Source: Chthoniobacteraceae bacterium
GTDB lineage: Bacteria; Verrucomicrobiota; Verrucomicrobiia; Chthoniobacterales; Chthoniobacteraceae
Direction: 5' to 3'
Length of the DNA stretch: 47,606 nucleotides
Assembly (NCBI GenBank): GCA_947449735.1
Contig: CANFTB010000037.1
Location: 1 to 47,606 of the forward strand
Shown: piece after piece, positions 16,769 through 25,557 of the stretch
How the letters are laid out: each line of letters opens with the position of its first letter
How positions within the stretch are numbered: the first letter of the stretch is position 1
Notes under the pieces: generated by a model
The model's input: only the letters and a program-made list of their open reading frames with translations
Database searches by the model: none
What the model was told of the DNA's origin: nothing
Translations under genes and position numbers: made by a program

Positions 16769-18061
16769 ATGAAAACACGGCGTCACTTCCTACAATCCAC
16801 CACCGCCCTCATCGCGCTGCCCTTCCTTGAATCACTGGGCTTCCGCCGCTTTGCGTCCGCAGCGCCTGCTGCGACGCCGCCGAAGCGCCTGATCTTCCTC
16901 GGCTTTGGCTGGGGCGTCACGGAGAGCACGTGGTATCCCGACATCAAAAACCCAGGAGCGGATTACGAACTGCCCGCCGGCCTCAAGCCGCTTGAACGGC
17001 ACAAAAAGGACTTCAGCGTTGTGCAGGGGCTTTGGAACAAATACTCCAACGAAGGCCACTGGGGCAGCTCCATGTGGCTAACGGGGGCCAACCGGTATGC
17101 GCAGCCGGGCCAGAGCTTTCACAACAGTATCAGCGCCGACCAGGTAGCCGCCGCGCAGCTCGGCCTGCAGACGCGGTTCGCCTCGCTTCAATTCAACCAT
17201 AGTGAAAAATCAGACATGAGCGGCCACGGTCCCGGGCTCTCGCTGGCCTGGGACATGAGCGGGAAACCGATCGGCGGCCAAAACGGCGGCGTCGCCGCCT
17301 TCCACCGTCTTTTCGCAAGGGACACCACCCCGCTTGCTCAGCAGAAGGCCATGCTCGCGCAGAAACGCAGCGTGCTCGACGCGGTGCTCGACAACGCCAA
17401 GTCTCTCCAGCGGGTCCTCGCGAAGAGCGACACCGCCAAGCTAGACGAATACTTCCAGGGCATTCGGGACATCGAAACGCGCCTTGGCAAGGAGGAGCAA
17501 TGGATGGAAGTCCCGCGCCCCAAAGCTCCCATCACAGAACCCGCCTCCACCGCTGAGGGCAACGGGCGTGAGGAAATCAAGATCATCTACGACATCATGA
17601 TCGCCGCCATGCAGACGGACAGCACGCGTGTGATGACGTTCCGACAGCCCGTTTGGACGCTGCTCACCTCCCTGGACATCAAGGTGCATCCACACGACAT
17701 GAGCCACTACCACAGTACGCTCGGGGAGAAGCTCGACGCCTCGCAGCGCCGCGATATCGCACAGAGCGAACTACTCGCGGGATTCCTCGATAAGCTCAAA
17801 GAAACAAAGGAAGCGGACGGCAGCACTCTTTTCGACAACATCGCTCTCGCCTATGGCAGCAACATCCGCACGGGTCATGAACTCTCCAACTGCCCGACTA
17901 TCATCAGCGGCCGCGGCGCTGGCCTCAAGCTCGGCCACAGCATTGTTGCACCAAAGGACACGCCGCTTTGTAACGCGTGGCTGAGCATGCTGCGCGGCAT
18001 TGGCATCGAAGCCGAGCGTCACGGTGACAGCACGGGAGTGCTGAAGGAGATCGTGGCGTAA
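16769..18061 (+). CDS. DUF1552 (HXXSHH family) exported protein, copy 2
   Basis: 430 residues. The N-terminus is Tat-type (KTRRHFLQSTTALIALPFLE). The DUF1552 domain covers the rest, with HDMSHY at 309-314 in the position of the family's HXXSHH motif. It is closely related to the protein at 916-2211 along its whole length, including the same variant motif and conserved blocks such as AGQSFHNSISADQVAA-like and RHGDSTGV near the C-terminus. It is last in the sigma-factor operon, 32 bp after its DUF1592 partner. The next gene is convergent, so transcription should end in 18062-18347, although no clear intrinsic terminator is seen there. The reaction is unknown. Confidence 0.9.
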   Translation: MKTRRHFLQSTTALIALPFLESLGFRRFASAAPAATPPKRLIFLGFGWGVTESTWYPDIKNPGADYELPAGLKPLERHKKDFSVVQGLWNKYSNEGHWGSSMWLTGANRYAQPGQSFHNSISADQVAAAQLGLQTRFASLQFNHSEKSDMSGHGPGLSLAWDMSGKPIGGQNGGVAAFHRLFARDTTPLAQQKAMLAQKRSVLDAVLDNAKSLQRVLAKSDTAKLDEYFQGIRDIETRLGKEEQWMEVPRPKAPITEPASTAEGNGREEIKIIYDIMIAAMQTDSTRVMTFRQPVWTLLTSLDIKVHPHDMSHYHSTLGEKLDASQRRDIAQSELLAGFLDKLKETKEADGSTLFDNIALAYGSNIRTGHELSNCPTIISGRGAGLKLGHSIVAPKDTPLCNAWLSMLRGIGIEAERHGDSTGVLKEIVA

Positions 18062-18325
18062 ACCCGCTCATCACAGAAAAAGCGCAGTCAGTTCGTTGGA
18101 TGAACCTCCGTGCCCACCGCGCACGAAAGCCAAGGCGCCTTCTAAAAGCGGCCGCAAGCTGCGGGATGGAAATGCGCGTTTGTATGCGAACGTCGCGTTT
18201 GAGTTGTTGTCAGTGTTGGCGTCTCCAAGGTTGCTGCCCATCAGTCATTCACTTTTGAGGCAACATGACATGTGTCGTTCGTGCGGCGGGTTCGCAGACA
18301 ACCTCTCCAAACGTTTCGTTTTTCA

Positions 18326-18362
18326 GTGATGCGGAACTCCCCGCACCTTAGTGGCGCATCAC
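18326..18362 (-). other. Inverted repeat spanning the stop codon of the DUF4838 gene
   Basis: GTGATGCG (18326-18333) pairs with CGCATCAC (18355-18362). The stop codon of the minus-strand DUF4838 gene (18348-18350) lies in the loop. A second, shorter hairpin (TGCGG/CCGCA) is nested inside. No U tract follows, so it is at best a non-canonical terminator for the DUF4838 gene. Confidence 0.3.
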
Positions 18363-20801
18363 GAGGTTGCCCATGGCCTTCGGATCTTTGAATTTGGTTC
18401 CGCTGGGGAAGAGCATGTAGAACTCGGGGGTGTTGCCCGCCATGCGCTGGCGGCAGATGTTGACGCCCCACGGGAAGCCTTTGCTGGGAACCTCGCCTTC
18501 GATCGGTTTCGCCTCGATCAGGGCCTCCACAAACCAACGGTCGGCCGCTTTCTTTACCGCAACGTTCCGGACCGTGTAGAAGCTGGCGAGGTCTTCGGTG
18601 CGCGTGGTGATGCACTCGTCAAGGACTGTGCCATTGGGGTTCACGACGATGAACGGGCGGATCCCCTTTGCGGTCTCCAAGCGGATCTCCACGTTGTCAT
18701 CCTGGAAGATCGCATAGCTGTCGCGCTCGCGGCAGGCGTCGCGGAGGCGGTACATTTTCGGCTCGATGCACTCGATGCCGACTACCAGACCGCTGTCGTC
18801 CGGGAGCCAGCGGAAAGCGACTTTGGTGGCGGTGTGATGGGGAGTCTCACCGGTGAACATGTCGTTGAGGGGGGTGAACACGCGGCCTTCGGGCTCGGTC
18901 CAGAAGGGTTTGGTGAGGTCGCCGTCGATCTTGTGGGGGTGCCGGGCGTAATAGCCTGTGATGTTGCCGTTGTTACGCTGGAGATTGGCGAACAGGCCCT
19001 TGAGCGGCTGCATTTCACTCTCAAACAATCCAATCCGCTTGGCGTAAATCCCGTCGCCAGCTTTGCCCTTTGCCTCTGCGAGCAGGGCGAAGAACTGGTC
19101 GACGTCGGCCGGTTTGAGGAACCCGCCGCTTGCGGTGACCTCGCGGGGTTCGGGCCTAGACCACACGGCTTCGGCGAACTCGTGGAACCGTTGCATTTCG
19201 GCATGTGCGGGCCCGAAGAAGAGGCGGTAGTACTCGCCGAGCACCGCCTTCAGGTCGAGGTCCCTGTCCCACATCATGCGGGCGTGCAGGTAGATCATGA
19301 GGTGCGAGAGGCCCGGCCGCCGCAGGGCCGATGCAGCTCTAGGATTCGGCTCGGAGCTCGGAATCCATGGGACCTCGATGTCGTAACCGACAATGTGGTC
19401 GTAGGCGGCATGGAGGTTCTCCCGCAGAATCTTGGTGAACAAGACCGGCACCGGAGGGGTGGAGCGGATGGGGGCCTGCTCGAGATAATGGTCCATGATC
19501 AGCAGCTGCTCGCGGCCGTCCTTTACCCGCGCAAGCCACTCCTTGCGCAGTTGGAGGTCGCCGTTCCATGGGGGAAGCATCCACCCGGTGCTGTGCTGCA
19601 TGAGGCCGACGAGGAAGGTGTCGGGAATTTTCTGGATGTTGGTCGGCGGCATCGTGGTGCCGCTGTAGGCCATCACGCTGAATTTACGCCCGGGATGCCG
19701 TTCGCTGATGCGCTTCGCAACGTCGAGGTTGAAGTCCCAGGCGTAGTTGCTGAAGTTTCCATAAATGCCGCGGTCCGTTTGTTCCCAGCCGGCAGCAATG
19801 TCGGAGCTGTCCATCGCCGACCAGCCGTCGGGCTGGCCGAGGCAGTCGTATTCGATGCCGGGATAGAGCTTCCGGGTGAACTCAAGCGAGGTGATGAAGT
19901 CCGCTCGCAGCTTCTCGCTGGACAGCCTGGGGGATTGGTAGCTCGGCTTGCCGTTGATGATGCCGAAATAGGCGGGGTCGGTTTGCTTGCCGAAGAAGGT
20001 GAGGCGTCCCACGGCATGGTAGATCGGGATCACCTTGCTGGTGCCGACGCCCATCGACTTGTACCACATCATCTCCTGCCGGAACGTGCCCGGCTGGTTG
20101 TCGGCGAACCTGCGTTGTCCGAACTCCGGCTCCTTCTTCACCGATTGCGTCGGAATGCTTATGTTCTCGTGGTGCGGGCGGATCAGGCCGAGTTCTTCAT
20201 CCGGCATGTACCAGCGCATGCCGAGCTGCTCTAGGAGTGCGAATACGGCGTAGAGGGTTCCTGTGCCGTCCTTGAGATGGAAGCCGCAGTCCTTGCTGTA
20301 CTCATTCTCTCCATAAAACGTGGGTGTGCGCCACTTTTGCCCCGTCATCGATTCCCAAGCCTCCGGGCTGAGCCGGTGCTCGCGGTCGATGTACTTGCTG
20401 AAGTGGTTTAGCGAATGAAACACGTCGCGGCCGACGAGTGCCAGATGGTGGTCCCCTGCGACAATCTTGTATCCATCGAGCCGGATGTCGTCCGTGGTGA
20501 TGCCGAGTTTTCTAGTGTGCGCGCTCTCGCCGACAAAGACATGGTTGGGCGCGTTCGAAGGTTCTTCGACAATCCCTAGGGTTGCGCCGGACATTGCGAA
20601 CAGATGACGTTGCAGCTCCTCGGCCGTGGTGCGCATGGCTTTCATGGCGCCGGGGGCGATGACGATGTCGGCGACAGGCTTCCCCTGTGTGACAAGGTCG
20701 ACCGCTCTCGCATCGCGGCAAGCAAGGACGCTCAGGAGCAGGAACAGGGGCGCAAATGCTGACGAGCACGAGGCGCGATGGAGAGAGATCTGGAAGTTCA
20801 T
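18348..20801 (-). CDS. DUF4838 glycoside-hydrolase-like exported protein with CBM9-like C-terminus
   Basis: 817 residues from ATG 20801, giving a signal peptide (about 1-31) that ends near the ACRDARAVD stretch. The first 120 residues resemble the alpha-glucuronidase-type N-terminal domain seen before DUF4838 (TTAEELQRHLFAMSG, then NHVFVGES). A large central DUF4838/TIM-barrel-like region follows (FHLKDGTGTLYAVFALLEQL, then MRWYMPDEELGLI). The last 190 residues look like a CBM9-type domain (DDNVEIRLETAKG, WFVEALIEAKPI). It is likely to act on uronic-acid-containing or other complex glycans outside the cytoplasm; catalytic residues are not assigned. It lies 29 bp downstream of the repeat-protein gene on the same strand, so the two probably form an operon. 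Confidence 0.8.
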   Translation of the reverse strand: MNFQISLHRASCSSAFAPLFLLLSVLACRDARAVDLVTQGKPVADIVIAPGAMKAMRTTAEELQRHLFAMSGATLGIVEEPSNAPNHVFVGESAHTRKLGITTDDIRLDGYKIVAGDHHLALVGRDVFHSLNHFSKYIDREHRLSPEAWESMTGQKWRTPTFYGENEYSKDCGFHLKDGTGTLYAVFALLEQLGMRWYMPDEELGLIRPHHENISIPTQSVKKEPEFGQRRFADNQPGTFRQEMMWYKSMGVGTSKVIPIYHAVGRLTFFGKQTDPAYFGIINGKPSYQSPRLSSEKLRADFITSLEFTRKLYPGIEYDCLGQPDGWSAMDSSDIAAGWEQTDRGIYGNFSNYAWDFNLDVAKRISERHPGRKFSVMAYSGTTMPPTNIQKIPDTFLVGLMQHSTGWMLPPWNGDLQLRKEWLARVKDGREQLLIMDHYLEQAPIRSTPPVPVLFTKILRENLHAAYDHIVGYDIEVPWIPSSEPNPRAASALRRPGLSHLMIYLHARMMWDRDLDLKAVLGEYYRLFFGPAHAEMQRFHEFAEAVWSRPEPREVTASGGFLKPADVDQFFALLAEAKGKAGDGIYAKRIGLFESEMQPLKGLFANLQRNNGNITGYYARHPHKIDGDLTKPFWTEPEGRVFTPLNDMFTGETPHHTATKVAFRWLPDDSGLVVGIECIEPKMYRLRDACRERDSYAIFQDDNVEIRLETAKGIRPFIVVNPNGTVLDECITTRTEDLASFYTVRNVAVKKAADRWFVEALIEAKPIEGEVPSKGFPWGVNICRQRMAGNTPEFYMLFPSGTKFKDPKAMGNLVMRH

Positions 20802-20830
20802 GAGGGGTGTTTGAGGTATGCGACGCGGGG

Positions 20831-21673
20831 TTAGCGTTTGGCGTGCAGCTTCGTTTTCGCCGCCGACAGCAGGTCGGCAGGCGCGTTGGCCGATGCGACA
20901 ACGGCTTCGTAGCAGGCACGCGCCTTGTCCAGTAAACCAAGCGCCTCGCATGTCGCCGCGCGGCCCATTTGCACCATCGTCCAGTGCGGTTGCTTGGTCA
21001 GGTCGCTGAGCCGTTCGAACTCCGCAAGGGCCGGCCCTTCCTTCCCGTCGCTTGCAAGGATCTTCGCGCGGGCTGCGACGGCCTGATAGCGCATTGTCGG
21101 TCCCGGCTCCTTGAGGTTCATCACCTCCTCGAGGCAGTCCAGGGCCTCCTGTCCTGTATGGAGTGCCCCCAGACGCAGGTGCGCAATCGCTTTTTTGTAA
21201 TCCACCAGCGTGTGGCCGAGTGCGGCGCGATAGTCCTTTTCGGCCCCCGCTGCATCACGCGTTCGGCTCGAAGCATTGCCGCGACAGAGCAAGGCGTCGA
21301 AGATCAGTGAGTCGGGCCATGTATCGAAATCTTCGTCCTTGAGCAGGGCGACTACCTCCGAGTATTGGGTTCGCAAGTTGAGCAGGTGGGCGCGGCAGAA
21401 CGTGCGCAGCTTTGGGTCCTGGATCTTCGCCGAAAGCGCATCGGCTTTGTCGGGCGCCTTGAGCTGGTTCTCGCAGTAGGATGCACTCATTAGGCAGCGG
21501 TCGAGCGCCTGCGGACTTGGGTGGGTGTCGCTCAACGCATCGAACATCGTCTTGGCCTCGGAAAACTTGCCTGCCTCATAAAGCCGCAGGGCGCTCTGGT
21601 ATTGCTCAGGAAAATTGGCCCCGTGTGCCATCGCGGCGCCGAGAACAAGGATGAAAAGGAGGGGTCTAATCAT
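20831..21673 (-). CDS. Exported tetratricopeptide-repeat-like protein
   Basis: 280 residues from ATG 21673. A signal peptide (MIRPLLFILVLGAAMAHGA) is followed by helical repeats resembling TPRs: YQSALRLYEAGKFSEAKTMF near the N-terminus, then GAEKDYRAALG, and ALGLLDKARACYEAVVASAN near the end. It is probably a periplasmic scaffold or adaptor; no enzymatic motif is visible. It is first in a minus-strand pair with the DUF4838 gene. It is divergent from the SGNH-GH99 gene, with 144 bp between them that should hold both promoters. The ATG is preceded by GGTTCCACCCCC. Confidence 0.7.
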   Translation of the reverse strand: MIRPLLFILVLGAAMAHGANFPEQYQSALRLYEAGKFSEAKTMFDALSDTHPSPQALDRCLMSASYCENQLKAPDKADALSAKIQDPKLRTFCRAHLLNLRTQYSEVVALLKDEDFDTWPDSLIFDALLCRGNASSRTRDAAGAEKDYRAALGHTLVDYKKAIAHLRLGALHTGQEALDCLEEVMNLKEPGPTMRYQAVAARAKILASDGKEGPALAEFERLSDLTKQPHWTMVQMGRAATCEALGLLDKARACYEAVVASANAPADLLSAAKTKLHAKR

Positions 21674-21817
21674 GGGGGTGGAACCCATTCAGTACACTGC
21701 GAGGCACTCGTTTGCCGATGCCATTCACAGGCAACCATGAGATGCGTCTGCTCGTGGGGCGATTGCAATGAAGTGCCGGGTACCGCAGTTTTGTTCCTCG
21801 GCAGCGCGGCACCCTCT

Positions 21818-23626
21818 ATGAAGCGTCTTCTTCTTAATCTTACCCCATCGCTGCTTGTCTTGGTGTCGCCCATGCAAGGCGCCGGTCCGCAGGAAACGGC
21901 GGCCGTGACGCTGGTGGCATTCGGTGACTCGACCACGGCATTACGCGGTTCGACCAAAGTCTATTCCGCCATCTTGCAAGAGGAGTTACGGAGTGTCCGG
22001 GTCATCAATGCCGGCGTGGGTGGAAACACGACCGAGTTGGCGAAAAAGCGCTTCGAACAGGATGTGCTGAGTCATGCACCGCAGATCGCCGTGATTCAGT
22101 TTGGAATCAACGACTCTGCGGTGGATGTGTGGAGGACGCCGCCAGCCACCGAGCCGCGGGTTCCGTTGGAGCGCTACGAGACGAACCTGCGGTATTTCAT
22201 CCAGACACTGAAGGCCCGCAAGACCTCTGTGGTGTTGATGACCCCAAATCCGCTGCGCTGGACGTCCAAACTGAAGGAGACCTACGGAAAGCCCCCGTAC
22301 AATCCGGAGAATCCCGACGGTTTCAACGCCCCGCTCGAACCGTATTGCGAAGCCGCCCGCCGGGTCGCGAGGGACGAGGGGGCGGAGTTGCTGGATATCC
22401 AGCGGGTGTTTGTGGAAGAGGCGCGGAAACGTGGTGTGGGCGTGGAGGCGTTTCTTTCCGACGGGATGCACCCGAACGACGTAGGCCATCGCCTTGAAGC
22501 CGACATTTTGCGGGAGCGCATTCTTCTTCTGGCGAACCGGCACGGCCTGCCCATTTCAGTTGTGCCCGGCGAGGGACACGGGGCAGATGCGCCCATTTTG
22601 GGCGCCATAAGGTGGGACGCCTGGTACGGAACGGGTGGTGTGGTACAGGCCGTCGAGCGATCGCTGGGGCAGCCCAAGTACCACTTCCGACTGCCCTGGT
22701 TTGCCCGTCTCCTGGGCGGGGACAAGGTGAGCATCAACGGAGATTCGGCCGGGATCATGGAGCGGGAAATTGCCTATGCCGCACAGGCCGGACTGAACTA
22801 CTGGGCCTTCCTCAACTACTGGCAGGAGTCGCCCGACCTCGGCATCGGCTTGAAGCGCTACCTCGCAGCCTCCGACAAAAAAGGGGTCCGCTACTGCCTA
22901 TTGGAGGAAGGGGGGCGGCTCGATCGAATCGGAACGAAGGCGTGGGCCAGTCTGGTGGAACATTTCCGTTCCCCGGACTACCAGACGGTGCTCGGCGGAC
23001 GACCGCTGCTTTTCGTGTACATCAAGCCCCGGGTTCTGACGCGGGCCGACTGGGACGAATTGAGGCGTCAGACCGTGGCCGCGGGGCTCATGACGCCGTA
23101 CCTGGTGCTGATGGGGTGGAACCTCGAGCAGGACGCGAAAGACAGGGTCGAACTGGGGTTTGATGCGCTCTCGGCGTACGCCCGCGGGGGCGCCTACAGC
23201 ATGGAGCAACCCAGTTACGCGGAGCAGGGGCGCCTGCTTAAACAACGCCTGTGGGACGAGTGGGAAAGGCGCCGCATTCCTTGTGTGACTCTCGCCAGTG
23301 CGGGCTGGGACACGCGGCCCAGAAACGAACGTCCCCCGGAATGGATCAAGGACCTCAAGGTCCAGCCCGCGCCCGACCCGGCTCCCTTTGAACAGCAGCG
23401 GCCGCTGGTGGATGCAGTGACAGGCACGCCGGGGGAGGTGGCTTCGCATATTTTTGAAGCGGTCAGGTGGACCCGGGCCCACCGCGACATCAATCCTGCG
23501 AACGCGATGATCGTCTACGCTTGGAACGAGCACGACGAGGGAGGCTGGCTCCAGCCGACGCTAGGGCCCGACGGTTTGCCCGACGAGGGGCGCATCAAGG
23601 CGCTGGAAAAAGTGCTGCGCCCGTGA
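21818..23626 (+). CDS. SGNH/GDSL esterase fused to GH99/WbsX-like domain
   Basis: 602 residues from ATG 21818, chosen because a signal peptide (MKRLLLNLTPSLLVLVSPMQ) starts there; the frame is open for 300 bp upstream. Residues about 30-245 are an SGNH hydrolase: block I GDS (36-38, nucleophile Ser38), block II GVGGNTT, block III FGIND and block V SDGMHPNDVGH. From about 265 on, a GH99/WbsX-like region begins (GAIRWDAWYGTGG), with EIAYAAQAGLNYWAFLNYW. It ends in VYAWNEHDEGGWLQPT, which matches the YAWNEWGEG-type C-terminal signature of that family. An esterase joined to a glycan-active domain suggests deacylation and cleavage or remodelling of an acylated polysaccharide. It is divergent from the TPR/DUF4838 pair. 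Confidence 0.82.
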   Translation: MKRLLLNLTPSLLVLVSPMQGAGPQETAAVTLVAFGDSTTALRGSTKVYSAILQEELRSVRVINAGVGGNTTELAKKRFEQDVLSHAPQIAVIQFGINDSAVDVWRTPPATEPRVPLERYETNLRYFIQTLKARKTSVVLMTPNPLRWTSKLKETYGKPPYNPENPDGFNAPLEPYCEAARRVARDEGAELLDIQRVFVEEARKRGVGVEAFLSDGMHPNDVGHRLEADILRERILLLANRHGLPISVVPGEGHGADAPILGAIRWDAWYGTGGVVQAVERSLGQPKYHFRLPWFARLLGGDKVSINGDSAGIMEREIAYAAQAGLNYWAFLNYWQESPDLGIGLKRYLAASDKKGVRYCLLEEGGRLDRIGTKAWASLVEHFRSPDYQTVLGGRPLLFVYIKPRVLTRADWDELRRQTVAAGLMTPYLVLMGWNLEQDAKDRVELGFDALSAYARGGAYSMEQPSYAEQGRLLKQRLWDEWERRRIPCVTLASAGWDTRPRNERPPEWIKDLKVQPAPDPAPFEQQRPLVDAVTGTPGEVASHIFEAVRWTRAHRDINPANAMIVYAWNEHDEGGWLQPTLGPDGLPDEGRIKALEKVLRP

Positions 23627-23758
23627 CCCGTAGGCTCCGGGCGTTGAGGCTGGGTGATTCTGGGGGCGCCACTGGGCGAAATATTCAAACGGCGGACTCC
23701 TCTCCCCAGCGCGTTTTTTGATGGCCCAAGCGTCGCCGTCCTCTGCACCATAGGCCCG

Positions 23759-25420
23759 ATGGCTACTCCGGAATTTTCCTACCAAGACCCGTTTCCCCTG
23801 GCGCATTCTGAAACCAGCTACAGGCTGCTGTCCAAGGAGGGCGTCAGCGTTAGCTCTTTTGAAGGAAGGGAGATTTTGAAAGTCGAGCCCTCAGCCCTCG
23901 CCTTCCTCTCACGCGCCGCCATGCATGACTGCTCGTTCATGCTACGCGAAGCACACCTCAAGCAGGTGGCCGCCATTCTCGAGGACCCCGAGGCTTCGGA
24001 AAACGACCGCTACGTGGCGCTCACCCTCCTCAAAAACGCTGAAATCGCCGCGCAGGGGATTCTCCCATTCTGCCAGGATACCGGCACCGCCACCGTGGTC
24101 GGCAAGAAGGGACAGCGTGTTTGGACCGGCGGGAACGACGCCGAATGGCTCTCCCGCGGGATCTACGAATGCTACACCCAGGAGAACCTCCGCTACTCAC
24201 AGACCGCCGCCCTGGACATGTACAAGGAGGTCAACACCGGCACGAACCTGCCGGCCCAGATCGACCTTTACGCCACCGAGGGCGATTCCTACGAGTTCCT
24301 GTTTGTGGCAAAGGGCGGGGGGTCTGCCAACAAGACCTTCCTCTTTCAGGAGACCAAGGCGCTGCTCAACCCCAAGTCGCTCGAGAAGTTTTTCCTTGAG
24401 AAAATGAGCGCCCTGGGCACGGCCGCGTGCCCACCCTACCACCTCGTTTTTGTGATCGGCGGCACCAGCGCCGAGGCCTGCTTGAAAACGGTCAAGCTCG
24501 CCTCCGCCAAATATCTCGACCATCTGCCGACCTCCGGTGACGCCCACGGCAGGGCGTTCCGCGACCTCGAAGCCGAGAAGCTGGCGCTGCACCACGCCCA
24601 GACCACCGGAATCGGCGCCCAGTTTGGCGGAAAGTACTTCGCGCTGGATGTGCGCGTGATCCGCCTTCCGCGCCACGGGGCAAGTTGTCCGGTGGGCGTC
24701 GGCGTGTCCTGTTCGGCCGACCGGAATATCAAGGCCAAGATCAACCAGGACGGCATCTGGCTGGAACAGATGGAAACCAACCCCGGACGCTTTATTCCCG
24801 AAAAGGCCCGCTTGATGAAGGGGGACGCTGCCGTGCATATCGACCTGAACCTGCCTATGGACGAAATCCGCAGGGAGCTCTCCAAGTACCCGGTCACGAC
24901 GCGCCTGCTTTTGAGCGGTCCGCTGGTGGTCGCCCGGGATATTGCGCACGCAAAGCTCAAGGAGCGCGTGGACGCCGGGCAGGGGCTCCCGGAGTACCTG
25001 AAGCAGCATCCGGTGTATTACGCGGGCCCGGCCAAGACCCCGGCTGGCTACGCTTCCGGCAGCTTCGGACCGACCACAGCCGGGCGCATGGACAGTTATG
25101 TCGACCTTTTCCAGTCACTGGGCGGCTCCATGGTGATGCTTGCCAAGGGAAACCGCAGCAGCCAGGTGACCGCCGCCTGCAAAAAGCACGGGGGCTTTTA
25201 CCTTGGCAGTATCGGGGGGCCGGCTGCGATTCTGGCCAAGGAAAACATCAAAAAGGTCGAGGTGCTGGAGTACCCCGAGCTGGGGATGGAGGCTGTCTGG
25301 AAGATCGAGGTGGAGAATTTTCCGGCCTTCATCCTCGTGGACGACAAGGGCAACGACTTCTTTGTGAACGGATGCGGCGCCTGCCTTCCCGGGGGTGTCG
25401 CTGAGGCGCGAAAGGGGTAA
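23759..25420 (+). CDS. Class I (iron-sulfur) fumarate hydratase
   Basis: 553 residues from ATG 23759, close to E. coli FumA (548). It converts fumarate to malate in the TCA cycle and needs an oxygen-sensitive [4Fe-4S] cluster. The three expected cluster cysteines are present as Cys105 ([10 protein letters not shown]), Cys224 (TAACPPYH) and Cys318 ([11 protein letters not shown]), the same positions as in FumA. The C-terminal part carries the beta-domain features ([30 protein letters not shown]). The frame is open upstream to 23654, but homology begins at the chosen start. It is monocistronic and convergent with the nucleotidyltransferase gene. Confidence 0.95.
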   Translation: MATPEFSYQDPFPLAHSETSYRLLSKEGVSVSSFEGREILKVEPSALAFLSRAAMHDCSFMLREAHLKQVAAILEDPEASENDRYVALTLLKNAEIAAQGILPFCQDTGTATVVGKKGQRVWTGGNDAEWLSRGIYECYTQENLRYSQTAALDMYKEVNTGTNLPAQIDLYATEGDSYEFLFVAKGGGSANKTFLFQETKALLNPKSLEKFFLEKMSALGTAACPPYHLVFVIGGTSAEACLKTVKLASAKYLDHLPTSGDAHGRAFRDLEAEKLALHHAQTTGIGAQFGGKYFALDVRVIRLPRHGASCPVGVGVSCSADRNIKAKINQDGIWLEQMETNPGRFIPEKARLMKGDAAVHIDLNLPMDEIRRELSKYPVTTRLLLSGPLVVARDIAHAKLKERVDAGQGLPEYLKQHPVYYAGPAKTPAGYASGSFGPTTAGRMDSYVDLFQSLGGSMVMLAKGNRSSQVTAACKKHGGFYLGSIGGPAAILAKENIKKVEVLEYPELGMEAVWKIEVENFPAFILVDDKGNDFFVNGCGACLPGGVAEARKG

Positions 25421-25460
25421 AACCCGGGGCGTTTGAGGCGCCTTCATGGGGCTCAAGCTC

Positions 25461-25491
25461 AATAAAACCCCGCCCAATCAGGGGGCGGGGT
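25461..25491 (-). terminator. Intrinsic terminator of the nucleotidyltransferase gene
   Basis: A 9-bp perfect stem, ACCCCGCCC (25467-25475) with GGGCGGGGT (25483-25491), and a 7-base loop. Read on the minus strand it is followed by TTTTATT. It lies 65-95 bp beyond the stop codon of the minus-strand gene. On the plus strand no T run follows, so it serves the fumarase gene poorly. Confidence 0.75.
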
Positions 25492-25557
25492 GTTAAAGCG
25501 CGGAGCTTCCTCCTGCACGTCAAACGGCAGGCGGTTGAAGGTCTGGGGACGGCAGAC

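Noticed and set aside
18096..18329. 77-codon plus-strand frame between the second DUF1552 gene and the DUF4838 gene
   Set aside because: No homology I recognise, no ribosome-binding or C-rich leader, and it lies between convergent genes. It is possible but unsupported.
18351..20234. Open plus-strand frame of 627 codons opposite the DUF4838 gene
   Set aside because: Compositionally biased translation with no signal peptide or motif; it is a shadow of the DUF4838 gene.
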